A stretch of 64,000 nt of DNA from Bacteroidota bacterium. GTDB lineage: Bacteria > Bacteroidota > Bacteroidia > Bacteroidales > VadinHA17. This document shows, piece after piece, positions 36,494-44,701 of this stretch; the first letter of the stretch is position 1; each line of letters begins with the position of its first letter. A program made the position numbers and the translations under genes. The stretch spans positions 1 to 64,000 of the forward strand of contig JADFDS010000008.1 in assembly GCA_018262715.1 (NCBI GenBank). The letters run 5' to 3'. A model generated the notes under the pieces. It was not told the origin of the DNA. It saw nothing but the letters and a program-made list of their open reading frames with translations, and searched no databases.

Positions 36494-37699
36494 ATGATCA
36501 AGGGAAATGCAGTCATAGGCCAGTCGGGCGGACCGACTTCAGTAATCAACTCCAGCCTCGCCGGTGTGATAGACGCCGCAAAAAGATCAGGCCAGGTATC
36601 GGCGGTTTACGGCATGAATTACGGAATAGAAGGGTTCATGAACGAGTGGCTCTTTGACCTCTCGGCCCAGCCGGCCGAGATCATTCATGGTTTGCGCCAC
36701 ACCCCATCCTCGGCCCTGGGATCATCCCGCTACAAGCTGAAGGATGATGATTTCCCGAAGATACTGAGCGTGCTGCAGAAATTTGACATCAGGTATTTCT
36801 TCCTGATCGGAGGGAATGACACAATGGACACAGTCAACAGGGTGGAGGCATATTGCCGCACCATGGGTTATGAGCTTACCGGTGTCGGCATACCCAAGAC
36901 AGTTGACAATGACCTGTTCGGCACTGACCATACCCCCGGTTTTGCCTCGGCGGCATGGTCAAACATACTGAACGTGATGCAGGCAGGCACCCTGGCCCGT
37001 GACATGATGAAGGTTGACCAGTTTGTTGTCTACCAGACCATCGGCCGCGATGCGGGATGGCTGGCTGCCGCCACGGCCCTGGCACGCCGCGATGAGGATG
37101 AAGCCCCGCACCTCATATATACACCCGAACATCCTTTTATCAGGGAAAAGTTCCTTGCCGATGCAGATCACTGCATCAGGAGGTACGGCTGGGTCTTCGT
37201 CGTTGCCGGCGAGGGAATCAAATATGAAGACGGCACGCCGGTCAGCGCTTCGGTGGTGAAGGACAAATTCAGCAACACGGAGTTTGGAGCCATGGGGGGC
37301 GCCAGCGTGGCCATCACCCTTCACCGTATGCTTTCATCAGAGTTCGGCATCAGGGGCGAGTTCCAGGTGCCTGAGTCGCTTATAATGAGCGATTATGTCA
37401 GGGCGCTTCCCGCCGACCTTGAGGAGGCTTACCGCTGCGGCATCGAGGCTGTCCGCATGGCCGAAAGGGGTGAGTCGGGGAAGATGGTGACAATCGAAAG
37501 AAAATCAGATGACCCGTATGAGGTCGTCTACGGAATGGTTCCCCTCGGCAAGGTGGCTATCGCCGCCAGGCCCATGCCTGAAGAGTATTTCAATGCTGCG
37601 GGCAATTATGTCTCTGACGCTTTTGCCAGGTATATGAAGCCTTTGGCCGGAGCAATTCCGGAGTTTGTGAGACTGAAAAAGATCATGGTAATTAAATAA
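36494..37699 (+). CDS. Pyrophosphate-type phosphofructokinase
   Basis: 401 residues. It phosphorylates fructose-6-phosphate. The phosphate-donor site reads LIGGNDTMDTVNRV: the Asp after GGN in place of the ATP-type Gly, together with GIPKTVDNDLFGTDHTPGFASA carrying the PKTxDND motif, is the signature of PPi-dependent enzymes. The start GNAVIGQSGGPTSVINSSLAGV is normal for the long PPi-PFK group. Being encoded between a sugar kinase and PIG-L/SIS proteins, it probably moves the fructose-6-phosphate produced by this locus into glycolysis, saving ATP. Confidence 0.9.
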   Translation: MIKGNAVIGQSGGPTSVINSSLAGVIDAAKRSGQVSAVYGMNYGIEGFMNEWLFDLSAQPAEIIHGLRHTPSSALGSSRYKLKDDDFPKILSVLQKFDIRYFFLIGGNDTMDTVNRVEAYCRTMGYELTGVGIPKTVDNDLFGTDHTPGFASAAWSNILNVMQAGTLARDMMKVDQFVVYQTIGRDAGWLAAATALARRDEDEAPHLIYTPEHPFIREKFLADADHCIRRYGWVFVVAGEGIKYEDGTPVSASVVKDKFSNTEFGAMGGASVAITLHRMLSSEFGIRGEFQVPESLIMSDYVRALPADLEEAYRCGIEAVRMAERGESGKMVTIERKSDDPYEVVYGMVPLGKVAIAARPMPEEYFNAAGNYVSDAFARYMKPLAGAIPEFVRLKKIMVIK

Positions 37700-37710
37700 A
37701 ACCTAAAGCA

Positions 37711-38472
37711 ATGGCAACTGAGTTCAACAAGGTGGCGCTCTCAATCAACGCACACCCCGATGATGCCGAGGCATGGAATGCCGGGGCATTGAAGCTGCTG
37801 CATGACAGGGGGTATAAGATTGTGATTGCAACCATGACCGGGGGTGACCTTGGAGGGTGCAACATGAGCATGGAGGAGACGGCACGGGTACGCTATGAGG
37901 AGGCAAAGGCCGCAGCCGCAGTGCTTGATGCAGAGTACTATACCATGGGAGGCATTGACGGTTCGCTGTTTGACAGTCGCGAGATGCGCCTGAAGGTGAT
38001 CTCGCTGATGCGCAGGGTACGTGCCGGTATCGTCTTCACCCACCTGCCCAATGACTATCATCCTGACCACAGGGCAACGGCTGCCATAGCAGAAGCCGCT
38101 GCAATGGTGGCCTCGCTTGACCCGGTGCCTGTTCCTGAGAAACCATTGGAGGTCACCCCCCTCCTTTATCATACCTCGCCCCTGACGCTGAGTGATCCGT
38201 TGGGATCGCAGCTTACGCCGCCCCATTTCTTCGTTGATGTCACCAGTGCGGTGCAGACCAAGATCGAGATGCTGGGCAGGCATGTCTCACAGCTTGAGCT
38301 GATGAAACACATGCACAAGATCGATGATTTCTTCGGCTATGTACTGGAGGGTAACAAAAACTACGGTAAATTAGCGGGTGTAGAATATGCCGAGCCGTAC
38401 TGGCAGCACCTGGGCGGCGGATTCCAGAAAGACCCGCAGGTGCAGCGCGACCTGAAAGAATACATTGTATAA
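37711..38472 (+). CDS. PIG-L/LmbE family deacetylase
   Basis: 253 residues, complete. The zinc site is visible as INAHPDDAEAWNAGAL (AHPDD, with His and Asp ligands) and HLPNDYHPDHRATA (HPDH). The family removes N-acetyl groups from GlcNAc-containing small molecules or lipids. There is no signal peptide, so it acts in the cytoplasm. Gaps of 11 and 16 nt to PFK and the SIS gene indicate an operon. In this context the likely substrate is GlcNAc or GlcNAc-6-phosphate, replacing NagA. The archaeal Dac enzyme, also PIG-L, performs a comparable role with a SIS-type deaminase. Confidence 0.9.
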   Translation: MATEFNKVALSINAHPDDAEAWNAGALKLLHDRGYKIVIATMTGGDLGGCNMSMEETARVRYEEAKAAAAVLDAEYYTMGGIDGSLFDSREMRLKVISLMRRVRAGIVFTHLPNDYHPDHRATAAIAEAAAMVASLDPVPVPEKPLEVTPLLYHTSPLTLSDPLGSQLTPPHFFVDVTSAVQTKIEMLGRHVSQLELMKHMHKIDDFFGYVLEGNKNYGKLAGVEYAEPYWQHLGGGFQKDPQVQRDLKEYIV

Positions 38473-38488
38473 CAATAACTTAACTGAC

Positions 38489-39514
38489 ATGAACCTGACC
38501 GAGAAGAAGTTCAATAAGTTTGCGCTGGTGCGCGAAATGATGGAAACTCCCGGAATAGTCAAATCATTCCGTCCCGAATCTTCCATTCCTTTCATTCCTG
38601 CCTTTAAAAAGAAGAAAGGTCTCTTCCTGACGGGAGAGGGAAGCAGCAGGCTCTTCCCCGCGAAGAGGGCCATCTTTGCCAACCTCAGGAAGGAGTTCCT
38701 CCTGCCGGTCCTCACCGAAGGATGCACCCAGGCCCTTGAGTACAACCTGAAGGACTTCGTGGTCTTTGCGGCTTCCAACTCGGGTCAGACCAAGGAAGTC
38801 ATCAGGCTCGTCGAGAAGCTGAAAAAGAAAAAGCATGACGCCGTTTTCGGCCTTACGGCCAACAAAAACACCAAACTGGAGGAGTTCGCCCATGCGGCTC
38901 ATGTGCTTAAGTGCGGCAAGGAGGATGCCGTAGCCGCCACCAAGTCAGTGGTTGAGCAGGCTCTCTTCTATGACTCGCTGCTGCGCGCCCTCAGGGGAGA
39001 GAAGATGACCGGACTGCGCAAGGCTGCATCGCAGATGGAGGAGGTGCTGACAGCGAAAATTGACAAAAAGATCATTGCCATGATGCATGATGCGGAGATG
39101 ATCTGGTTCGCGGGACGCGATAACGGTGTGGCCGCCGAACTGGCTCTCAAAACCAACGAGATCACCCGCAAGAAATCAGGTTTCCTCGAGGGAACTTTCG
39201 CCCTGCATGGCATCGAGGAGGTGATGAACCGGGGTGATGTGCTCATCTGGGTCGACCCCTTCGAACATGACCGCGACAAGTTCATGGAGTGCATCGTCAA
39301 GGGTGTGGGGGTGAATGTCATTGCCATCTCGGATGAGAAGACCGACTTCCCGACCATCGTCATCCCGAAGGGAGGCGACTATGCCGAGTACCTGCAGCTG
39401 ACTGCCGGGTGGAACCTGCTGGTTGAGACCGGCATCTCCCTCGGCATTGACCTTGACCATCCCGTGCGCGCACGGAAGGTTGGCAATGAGTACGTTCCGG
39501 CAGCTAAAAAGTAG
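38489..39514 (+). CDS. SIS-domain sugar isomerase/deaminase (GlmS-isomerase-like)
   Basis: 341 residues from the ATG at 38489 (MNLTEKKFNKFALVREMME). Two SIS domains: the first around LFLTGEGSSRLFPAKRAIFA...FVVFAASNSGQTKEVIRLVEKL (sugar-phosphate binding SxSGxT-like loop); the second around MIWFAGRDNGVAAELALKTNE. The FLEGTFALHGIEEVMNRGDV segment, with Glu and His, matches the catalytic region of GlmS-isomerase and AgaS-type proteins. A role as glucosamine-6-phosphate deaminase (giving fructose-6-phosphate for the upstream PFK) is inferred from neighbours; an isomerase of another aminosugar is possible. Confidence 0.85.
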   Translation: MNLTEKKFNKFALVREMMETPGIVKSFRPESSIPFIPAFKKKKGLFLTGEGSSRLFPAKRAIFANLRKEFLLPVLTEGCTQALEYNLKDFVVFAASNSGQTKEVIRLVEKLKKKKHDAVFGLTANKNTKLEEFAHAAHVLKCGKEDAVAATKSVVEQALFYDSLLRALRGEKMTGLRKAASQMEEVLTAKIDKKIIAMMHDAEMIWFAGRDNGVAAELALKTNEITRKKSGFLEGTFALHGIEEVMNRGDVLIWVDPFEHDRDKFMECIVKGVGVNVIAISDEKTDFPTIVIPKGGDYAEYLQLTAGWNLLVETGISLGIDLDHPVRARKVGNEYVPAAKK

Positions 39515-39563
39515 AATCCTGCTGCCAGGTTACAGTTTTTTTTCGCAGCTATGATCTAAAGCG

Positions 39564-39571
39564 TATATTTA
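39564..39571 (+). promoter_or_regulatory. Candidate -7 element (TATATTTA)
   Basis: TATATTTA matches TAnnTTTG except at the last base, 25 nt before the second ROK start, in the 82-nt gap after the SIS gene. It may give the second ROK gene its own promoter; a T-run about 22 nt upstream could stand in for the -33 element. Confidence 0.4.
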
Positions 39572-39596
39572 CGTTAAGCAAACTCTCTTTCTGAAT

Positions 39597-40571
39597 ATGG
39601 AAAAGGTAAAAACTGTTGCAGGGATTGATATCGGAGGCACCAACACCACTTTCGGGTTTGTTGACCGGTCAGGAAAGATCCTGGCCGAGGACCAGATCAT
39701 CACAACCCATTATGATGAGCCTGAGGTTTTTGTTGCTGCGCTCTATGAGAAGATGATGATCACCGCGCAGAAATCCGGAAATGATTTTGAGATTCTCGGG
39801 TATGGAATAGGGGCACCAATGGGTAACATCAACAAGGGAACCATTGAGTACCCTGCTGACCTGCCATGGAAGGGGATCATCCCGCTGGCTGATATTTTCG
39901 AGCGCCACACCTCGCTGCCGGTCATCGTCACCAACGATGCCAACGCGGCAGCCGTGGGCGAGATGATCTACGGCGGCGCCAGGGAGATGAAGAACTTCGT
40001 GGTGATAACCCTCGGCACCGGCCTCGGCAGCGGCTTCGTCGTTGACGGCAAGCTGGTATACGGCCATGACGGCTTCGCGGGCGAGATAGGACATACAACC
40101 ATTAGGCCTGGGACGTCAAACCGCGACTGCGGATGCGGACGGAAGGGGTGCCTCGAGACTTATGTCTCAGCAACGGGCCTGAAAAGGACGGTGCTGAAGA
40201 TAATGGCAGACAGGCTTGACAACAGCGAACTGCGGAAGCACAGCTTCGAAGAGCTTGATTCGAAGATGATCTTTGAGGCTGCGCGCAGGGGTGACCCGAT
40301 AGCCCTCGAGGCGTTTGAACACACAGGAGCCATGCTCGGGTTCAAGCTGGCCGATGTGGTGGCTCACACCAATCCCGAGGCTATCTTCCTCTTCGGGGGC
40401 CTCGCCCTCGCCAAGGAGCTGATCTTTGAACCGGCCAAAAAGCATATGGAGGAAAACCTTCTCTATATCTACCGTGACAAGGTGAAATTGCTGCCCTCGG
40501 AGCTGAGCACCCAGAATGCAGCGGTTCTTGGCGCGAGCTCACTGGTATGGTCTACGCTGGAGACAGCATGA
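39597..40571 (+). CDS. ROK family sugar kinase, second copy
   Basis: 324 residues, clearly paralogous to the ROK protein at 34639: same phosphate loop (VAGIDIGGTNTTFGFVD), VTNDANAAAVGEMIYGGA, LGTGLGSGFVVDGKLVYGH and zinc motif DCGCGRKGCLETYVSATG. The main differences lie in the C-terminal third, which can change sugar preference. The two copies flank the CBM9-PFK-PIG-L-SIS genes, suggesting kinases for two sugars of one glycan (for example GlcNAc and mannose) or a recent duplication kept for dosage. Confidence 0.92.
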   Translation: MEKVKTVAGIDIGGTNTTFGFVDRSGKILAEDQIITTHYDEPEVFVAALYEKMMITAQKSGNDFEILGYGIGAPMGNINKGTIEYPADLPWKGIIPLADIFERHTSLPVIVTNDANAAAVGEMIYGGAREMKNFVVITLGTGLGSGFVVDGKLVYGHDGFAGEIGHTTIRPGTSNRDCGCGRKGCLETYVSATGLKRTVLKIMADRLDNSELRKHSFEELDSKMIFEAARRGDPIALEAFEHTGAMLGFKLADVVAHTNPEAIFLFGGLALAKELIFEPAKKHMEENLLYIYRDKVKLLPSELSTQNAAVLGASSLVWSTLETA

Positions 40572-40591
40572 ATCCTGACTTCGGGAACTGA

Positions 40592-40984
40592 ATGAGCAAA
40601 TATAACCTGCCGGAGATGATGAGCTATATCATTGGAGCGCTCCTGATGGTGATAGTATTTTCCATTGCCTATGCTTATCTCAAGCCGCACAGGCTGCATC
40701 ATGCCAGGCCTCTCTCAACGCTGGCTCTGAAAGGCACATACCTGATCTACCTGCTGGTGATGCTGCTGGTGATCTATTTCGCCAGCCTCAGGGACGGCGG
40801 GGTGAGCCAGGTCTTTGACGGGGCAGAGTTCTTCGTGTTCCTGGTGGTGCTCTTCGTGCCAACGGCCGGCATCTTTTCAAGAAAAATAACCCGCTTCAGC
40901 GGAAAGAGAGTCAGGTACAACATAATCTTCAGTGTGATCAACCTGTTAATGACACTGACAGTGCTTGTGCTGTACAGGTTCTGA
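40592..40984 (+). CDS. Small integral membrane protein, unknown function
   Basis: 130 residues with four predicted TM helices (YIIGALLMVIVFSIAYAYL, YLIYLLVMLLVIYFASL, FFVFLVVLFVPTAGIF, IIFSVINLLMTLTVLVLY). No motif or family was recognised. It begins 20 nt after the second ROK gene on the same strand and is followed by a promoter-like element for the acyl-CoA ligase, so it may be the last gene of the sugar operon. Confidence 0.6.
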   Translation: MSKYNLPEMMSYIIGALLMVIVFSIAYAYLKPHRLHHARPLSTLALKGTYLIYLLVMLLVIYFASLRDGGVSQVFDGAEFFVFLVVLFVPTAGIFSRKITRFSGKRVRYNIIFSVINLLMTLTVLVLYRF

Positions 40985-41006
40985 TAACAGATATTTTTTA
41001 AAAGCT

Positions 41007-41014
41007 TACATTTG
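41007..41014 (+). promoter_or_regulatory. Bacteroidota -7 element (TACATTTG)
   Basis: Exact TAnnTTTG match in the 58-nt gap, 28 nt before the acyl-CoA ligase ATG. No clear -33 element. Confidence 0.5.
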
Positions 41015-41042
41015 CCCAATGAAATAAAAAAACTCCAAAATC

Positions 41043-42695
41043 ATGATCAAGGAACGATTCATCTCCTATGTGGAGGATAGTATCAGAAAGAACTGGGAAA
41101 AAGAGGCGCTTTCGAATTACCGGGAGAAAGGTTACACGTACAGGGAGATCGCCGCGATAATGGTGAAACAGCACATGGCTTTCAGGGAGTACGGCATCCG
41201 CGAAGGTGACACTATCGCCCTGCTCGGGCGAAACTCTGCCAACTGGTGTGCCACGTACCTGGCAGTGGTTACCTATGGCGCAGTGGTGGTGCCGATTCTG
41301 CCTGACTTCAAACCTGACGATCTTCACAATATCATCAACCACTCCGACTCAAAGATCCTCTTTGCTGACGACAAGCTGTGGGAATCTCTTGAACCCGAAA
41401 AGGTAAAGGATCTTCAGTGCGTAATGAGCCTTGACTCGTTTGAGATGCTCCTGAGCCGTTCTGGGAAGATCACGGAGATCTACAAATCTCTTGATGACAA
41501 GTTCTCACAGGCATACCCGGCATTCAGTCCGGCTGACATTAAATTTTCCGGCATAGACAATGAGAAACTGGCAGTGCTGAGCTATACTTCGGGTACAACA
41601 GGTTTCTCCAAAGGGGTGATGATACCTCACAGGAGCCTCGCTGCAAACATCCGATACGCACAGAAGAACATGCCGCTGGAACCCGGTGACAAGGTTGTTT
41701 CCTTCCTTCCGCTGGCACACACATATGGCTGCGCCTTCGAGTTTCTCTTCCCCTTCACCTACGGATGCCACATCACCATTCTGACCAAGACCCCGTCGCC
41801 GCAGATACTCATCCAGGCTTTCAAGGAGATCAGGCCGAGGCTGATACTCTCGGTCCCGCTGGTCATCGAGAAGGTGTACAAGAAGCAGCTGCTTCCGGTT
41901 ATCAGCAAGCCTGCCATGAAGGTGATGCTTAAGGTCCCGGGAATTAACAAAATTCTATTCAAAAAGGTGCGCGAGAAGCTTGAGACGAGCTTTGGCGGCA
42001 ATTTCAAGGAGCTGGTTATCGGGGGTGCTGCATTCAACGCTGACGCCGAAAAGTTCTTTAGGAAGATAGGGATGCGCTATGCCGTGGGTTACGGTATGAC
42101 CGAGTGCGGGCCGCTGATCAGTTATGACGGCTGGAGAACGGCACGCCTGGCATCATGCGGAAAACCCGTTGACACCCTGGAAGTAAAGATTGACTCCCCC
42201 GATCCTCAGAATGTGGTGGGCGAGATCATACTCCGCGGTGACAACGTGATGCTCGGATATTACAAGAACGAGAAGGCCACGAAGGAGGTCATTGATGAGG
42301 ACGGCTGGATGCATACCGGAGACCTCGGCGTGATTGACAAGGACGGTTACATCTATATCAGGGGCCGCAGCAAGGACATGCTCCTCGGCCCATCGGGCAA
42401 GAATATCTACCCCGAAGAGATCGAGTCTGTCATAAACAACTATAAGTATGTGACCGAAGCGGTTGTCATCTCTGAGGAGGACAAGCTTGTCGGGCTCATC
42501 TATCCTGATTATGAGGCGCTGCGCAATGACGGCATCGGAGAAGACGGACTTGCGGCTGCCCTTGACACAATCAGGAAGGATGTCAACAGCAGGCTTCCTG
42601 ACTATATGGCCGTCACAAAGTTCAGGGTGCATCCCGAAGAGTTTGCCAAGACGCCGAAGAAGAGCATCAAGCGCTATCTTTACATGAAAGGTTAA
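41043..42695 (+). CDS. AMP-dependent long-chain acyl-CoA synthetase
   Basis: 550 residues of the ANL superfamily. Motifs: YTSGTTGFSKGVMIPH (AMP-binding P-loop), LPLAHTYGCAFEFLFPF, GYGMTECGPLISYDG, DGWMHTGDLGVIDKDGYIYIRGRSKDMLLGPSGKNIYPEEIE (hinge and A8) and the C-terminal catalytic Lys region TPKKSIKRYLY. Such enzymes activate fatty acids to acyl-CoA through an acyl-AMP. It has its own -7 element and is followed by a terminator-like hairpin, so it looks monocistronic and not part of the sugar cluster. Confidence 0.92.
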   Translation: MIKERFISYVEDSIRKNWEKEALSNYREKGYTYREIAAIMVKQHMAFREYGIREGDTIALLGRNSANWCATYLAVVTYGAVVVPILPDFKPDDLHNIINHSDSKILFADDKLWESLEPEKVKDLQCVMSLDSFEMLLSRSGKITEIYKSLDDKFSQAYPAFSPADIKFSGIDNEKLAVLSYTSGTTGFSKGVMIPHRSLAANIRYAQKNMPLEPGDKVVSFLPLAHTYGCAFEFLFPFTYGCHITILTKTPSPQILIQAFKEIRPRLILSVPLVIEKVYKKQLLPVISKPAMKVMLKVPGINKILFKKVREKLETSFGGNFKELVIGGAAFNADAEKFFRKIGMRYAVGYGMTECGPLISYDGWRTARLASCGKPVDTLEVKIDSPDPQNVVGEIILRGDNVMLGYYKNEKATKEVIDEDGWMHTGDLGVIDKDGYIYIRGRSKDMLLGPSGKNIYPEEIESVINNYKYVTEAVVISEEDKLVGLIYPDYEALRNDGIGEDGLAAALDTIRKDVNSRLPDYMAVTKFRVHPEEFAKTPKKSIKRYLYMKG

Positions 42696-42708
42696 TATAA
42701 CAGAGCGA

Positions 42709-42729
42709 AGGGGCCCCGAAAGGGCCTCT
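42709..42729 (+). terminator. GC-rich hairpin after the acyl-CoA ligase
   Basis: AGGGGCCC / GGGCCTCT stem (one G-T wobble) with CGAAA loop, 13 nt after the stop. No T-tract follows, so termination efficiency is doubtful. Confidence 0.4.
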
Positions 42730-42745
42730 CCCATATTATCGGGAA

Positions 42746-43417
42746 GTGAAGAAGTACTGTATCATAGTTGCCGGCGGAAGCGGACGGAGAATGAAATCAG
42801 CTGTCCCGAAGCAGTTCCTCCTGCTGGGAGGGAGGCCGCTGCTGATGCAGACCATTGAGAAATTCCACACGTTTGACAGTTCCCTGGAGATCATACTGGT
42901 TCTTCCGGAGGGCCATCATGCGTTATGGGAAAAGCTCTGTACGGAGCACTCTTTTAACGTCAGTCACAAGGTTGTGGCAGGCGGGGAGGAGCGGTTCCAT
43001 TCCGTGAAGGCAGGGTTGGAGTGCGTCATTGACGATTCCCTTGTCGCCATCCATGACGGCGTCAGGCCGCTGGTGAGCCATGACACCATATGGAGATGCT
43101 TCGCCGATGCTGAAGAGTTCGGCAATGCCGTGCCCTTTACCGAACCGGCAGACTCCGTAAGAATCCTGGCAGGTGATGACAGCAGGCCGGTGCCGAGGAG
43201 TGAAGTGAGGCTGATCCAGACACCACAGGTGTTTCGCGGCAGCGTGATCATCAAAGCCTACCGCCGCGGATTTGACCCCTCATTTACTGACGACGCCACC
43301 GTTGCAGAAGCTGACGGGGTCACCATACACCTTACCCACGGAAACAGGGAGAACATCAAGATAACAACGCCGGAGGACCTGGCAGTGGCCGGGATACTGG
43401 CCGGAACACTCAGGTAA
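42746..43417 (+). CDS. ispD: 2-C-methyl-D-erythritol 4-phosphate cytidylyltransferase
   Basis: 223 residues starting at a GTG (42746). It transfers CMP from CTP to MEP in the non-mevalonate isoprenoid pathway. Signatures: IVAGGSGRRMKSAVPKQFLLLGG (nucleotide loop), AIHDGVRPLVSHDTI (the VHDaARP site, here IHDGVRP), RSEVRLIQTPQVFRG and DDATVAEADGVTIHLTHGN. Full length for the family. The downstream GNAT gene starts 15 nt after it, probably co-transcribed. Confidence 0.95.
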   Translation: MKKYCIIVAGGSGRRMKSAVPKQFLLLGGRPLLMQTIEKFHTFDSSLEIILVLPEGHHALWEKLCTEHSFNVSHKVVAGGEERFHSVKAGLECVIDDSLVAIHDGVRPLVSHDTIWRCFADAEEFGNAVPFTEPADSVRILAGDDSRPVPRSEVRLIQTPQVFRGSVIIKAYRRGFDPSFTDDATVAEADGVTIHLTHGNRENIKITTPEDLAVAGILAGTLR

Positions 43418-43432
43418 TGAAACAGATAAAAG

Positions 43433-44557
43433 ATGGAGCAGGAGCCGTTGCTCGATTATAAGAAACTTGAAGTCAGAAAAGTCAGGAGCGCTGACGAGGA
43501 TATAACTGACCTGATAAAGTCAACAGTCCTTGGTTCGGAGGGCGGCATGCGATACGTCATGCTGAACACGCCGGAACGGATCAGGTCATACGGTGACGGG
43601 CTTTCTTTCCTTGCACTGTACAAGAGAAACAGCCTCAAGGGGGTGATAGGACTCTGCCGGCGGATTACATCAAACCGTGGCATCCGGTATCCCTCTGCTT
43701 ATCTCAGGTATCTTGCGGTGCAGAGTGCGTTCCAGGTTGAAAGGGCGCCAGGGAAAGCCGGGAGACAGCTGTCCGGGGCCGGAGACAGCTTCAAGCAGAA
43801 GATATTTTCCATTTTCAGGGACCCGCAGCTGGCAGCCGGATCTGATGATGAAGGCAACGCCGGCCCGAATGTGCTTTATGCCTATGTGGAGAGCCGCAAT
43901 GAGCGATCGAGGAACATGATCAACCAGGCGGGCTATGAATATATCCGCTCGTTCCTGACAGTGGCCTTCAGCAGGTTCAATCCGGAGCCTCATCCTTCGG
44001 TGGAGAAGCTCTCCCCGGAGGAGGAGCCTGCCATGGCAAAGCTCCTGGAAGAGTTTTACAGCGGCTACTGTTTTTATACCGATGAGTTTTCGTTTTATGA
44101 CCATAAATATTATGTGCTTCGCCGGAACGGCGAGATAGTGGCAGGCGTGGGAGCCATACCGGCACGTTACAGGGTGGTAAACGTACCGGGCTTATGGGGC
44201 TGGATGATGATGAAGGTGCTGCACCGTGCTCCGTATTTCAGGAGACTGTTCCGGCCGGAGGAATTCAGGTACATCATCCTGAATGCCATTTATTGCCGCG
44301 AAGGCAGCGAGGATCTGCTGCCGGATCTTTTTGATGCCGTCTGTGCAGAGGAGGGTTATCATACTGCGCTGACATGGCTTGATGATCACTCACACCTCTA
44401 TGAGACCCTTCGCACCAACAGGAGGATGGGCGCTCTCAACAGGCTGCTGAACGCGAAGCCGGGACTGGTGTATGCCCTCTTTTCGGGGCTCACTCCCGGG
44501 GAGACCGAGAAGTTCTATGACTCTCCGGCATACATCTCGGGATTTGACTTTTCATAG
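43433..44557 (+). CDS. GNAT-like N-acetyltransferase domain protein
   Basis: 374 residues, no signal peptide. The N-terminal half has a GNAT-like strand-helix pattern with RYPSAYLRYLAVQ, and NVLYAYVESRNERSRNMINQAGYEYIRSF matches the conserved acetyl-CoA-proximal helix and beta-bulge. The C-terminal half (EMLEEFYSGYCFYTD-like, YYVLRRNGEIVAGVGAIPARYRVV) looks like a second, degenerate GNAT domain. The substrate is unknown; such proteins are often called hypothetical. It overlaps no neighbour and is co-oriented with ispD. Confidence 0.65.
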   Translation: MEQEPLLDYKKLEVRKVRSADEDITDLIKSTVLGSEGGMRYVMLNTPERIRSYGDGLSFLALYKRNSLKGVIGLCRRITSNRGIRYPSAYLRYLAVQSAFQVERAPGKAGRQLSGAGDSFKQKIFSIFRDPQLAAGSDDEGNAGPNVLYAYVESRNERSRNMINQAGYEYIRSFLTVAFSRFNPEPHPSVEKLSPEEEPAMAKLLEEFYSGYCFYTDEFSFYDHKYYVLRRNGEIVAGVGAIPARYRVVNVPGLWGWMMMKVLHRAPYFRRLFRPEEFRYIILNAIYCREGSEDLLPDLFDAVCAEEGYHTALTWLDDHSHLYETLRTNRRMGALNRLLNAKPGLVYALFSGLTPGETEKFYDSPAYISGFDFS

Positions 44558-44589
44558 ACACCTGCCCCGGGCTGTTGTGTGCCCGGAGG

Positions 44590-44665
44590 GACTGATCCCG
44601 GGTGGCGGAGAGCCTGCAGAGACTGATCCCGGGTGGCGGAGAGCCTGCAGAGACTGATCCCGGGC
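44590..44665. repeat. 31-nt tandem repeat, about 2.5 copies
   Basis: The unit starting GACTGATCCCGGGTGGCGGA begins at 44590, 44621 and 44652; the first two copies are identical and the third is partial. It lies between the GNAT stop and the first fucosidase and ends 37 nt before its ATG, so copy number could change leader length. Confidence 0.9.
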
Positions 44666-44701
44666 AGTGATATTTTGCGGAAATTTGTAAAACAATATAC
44701 T

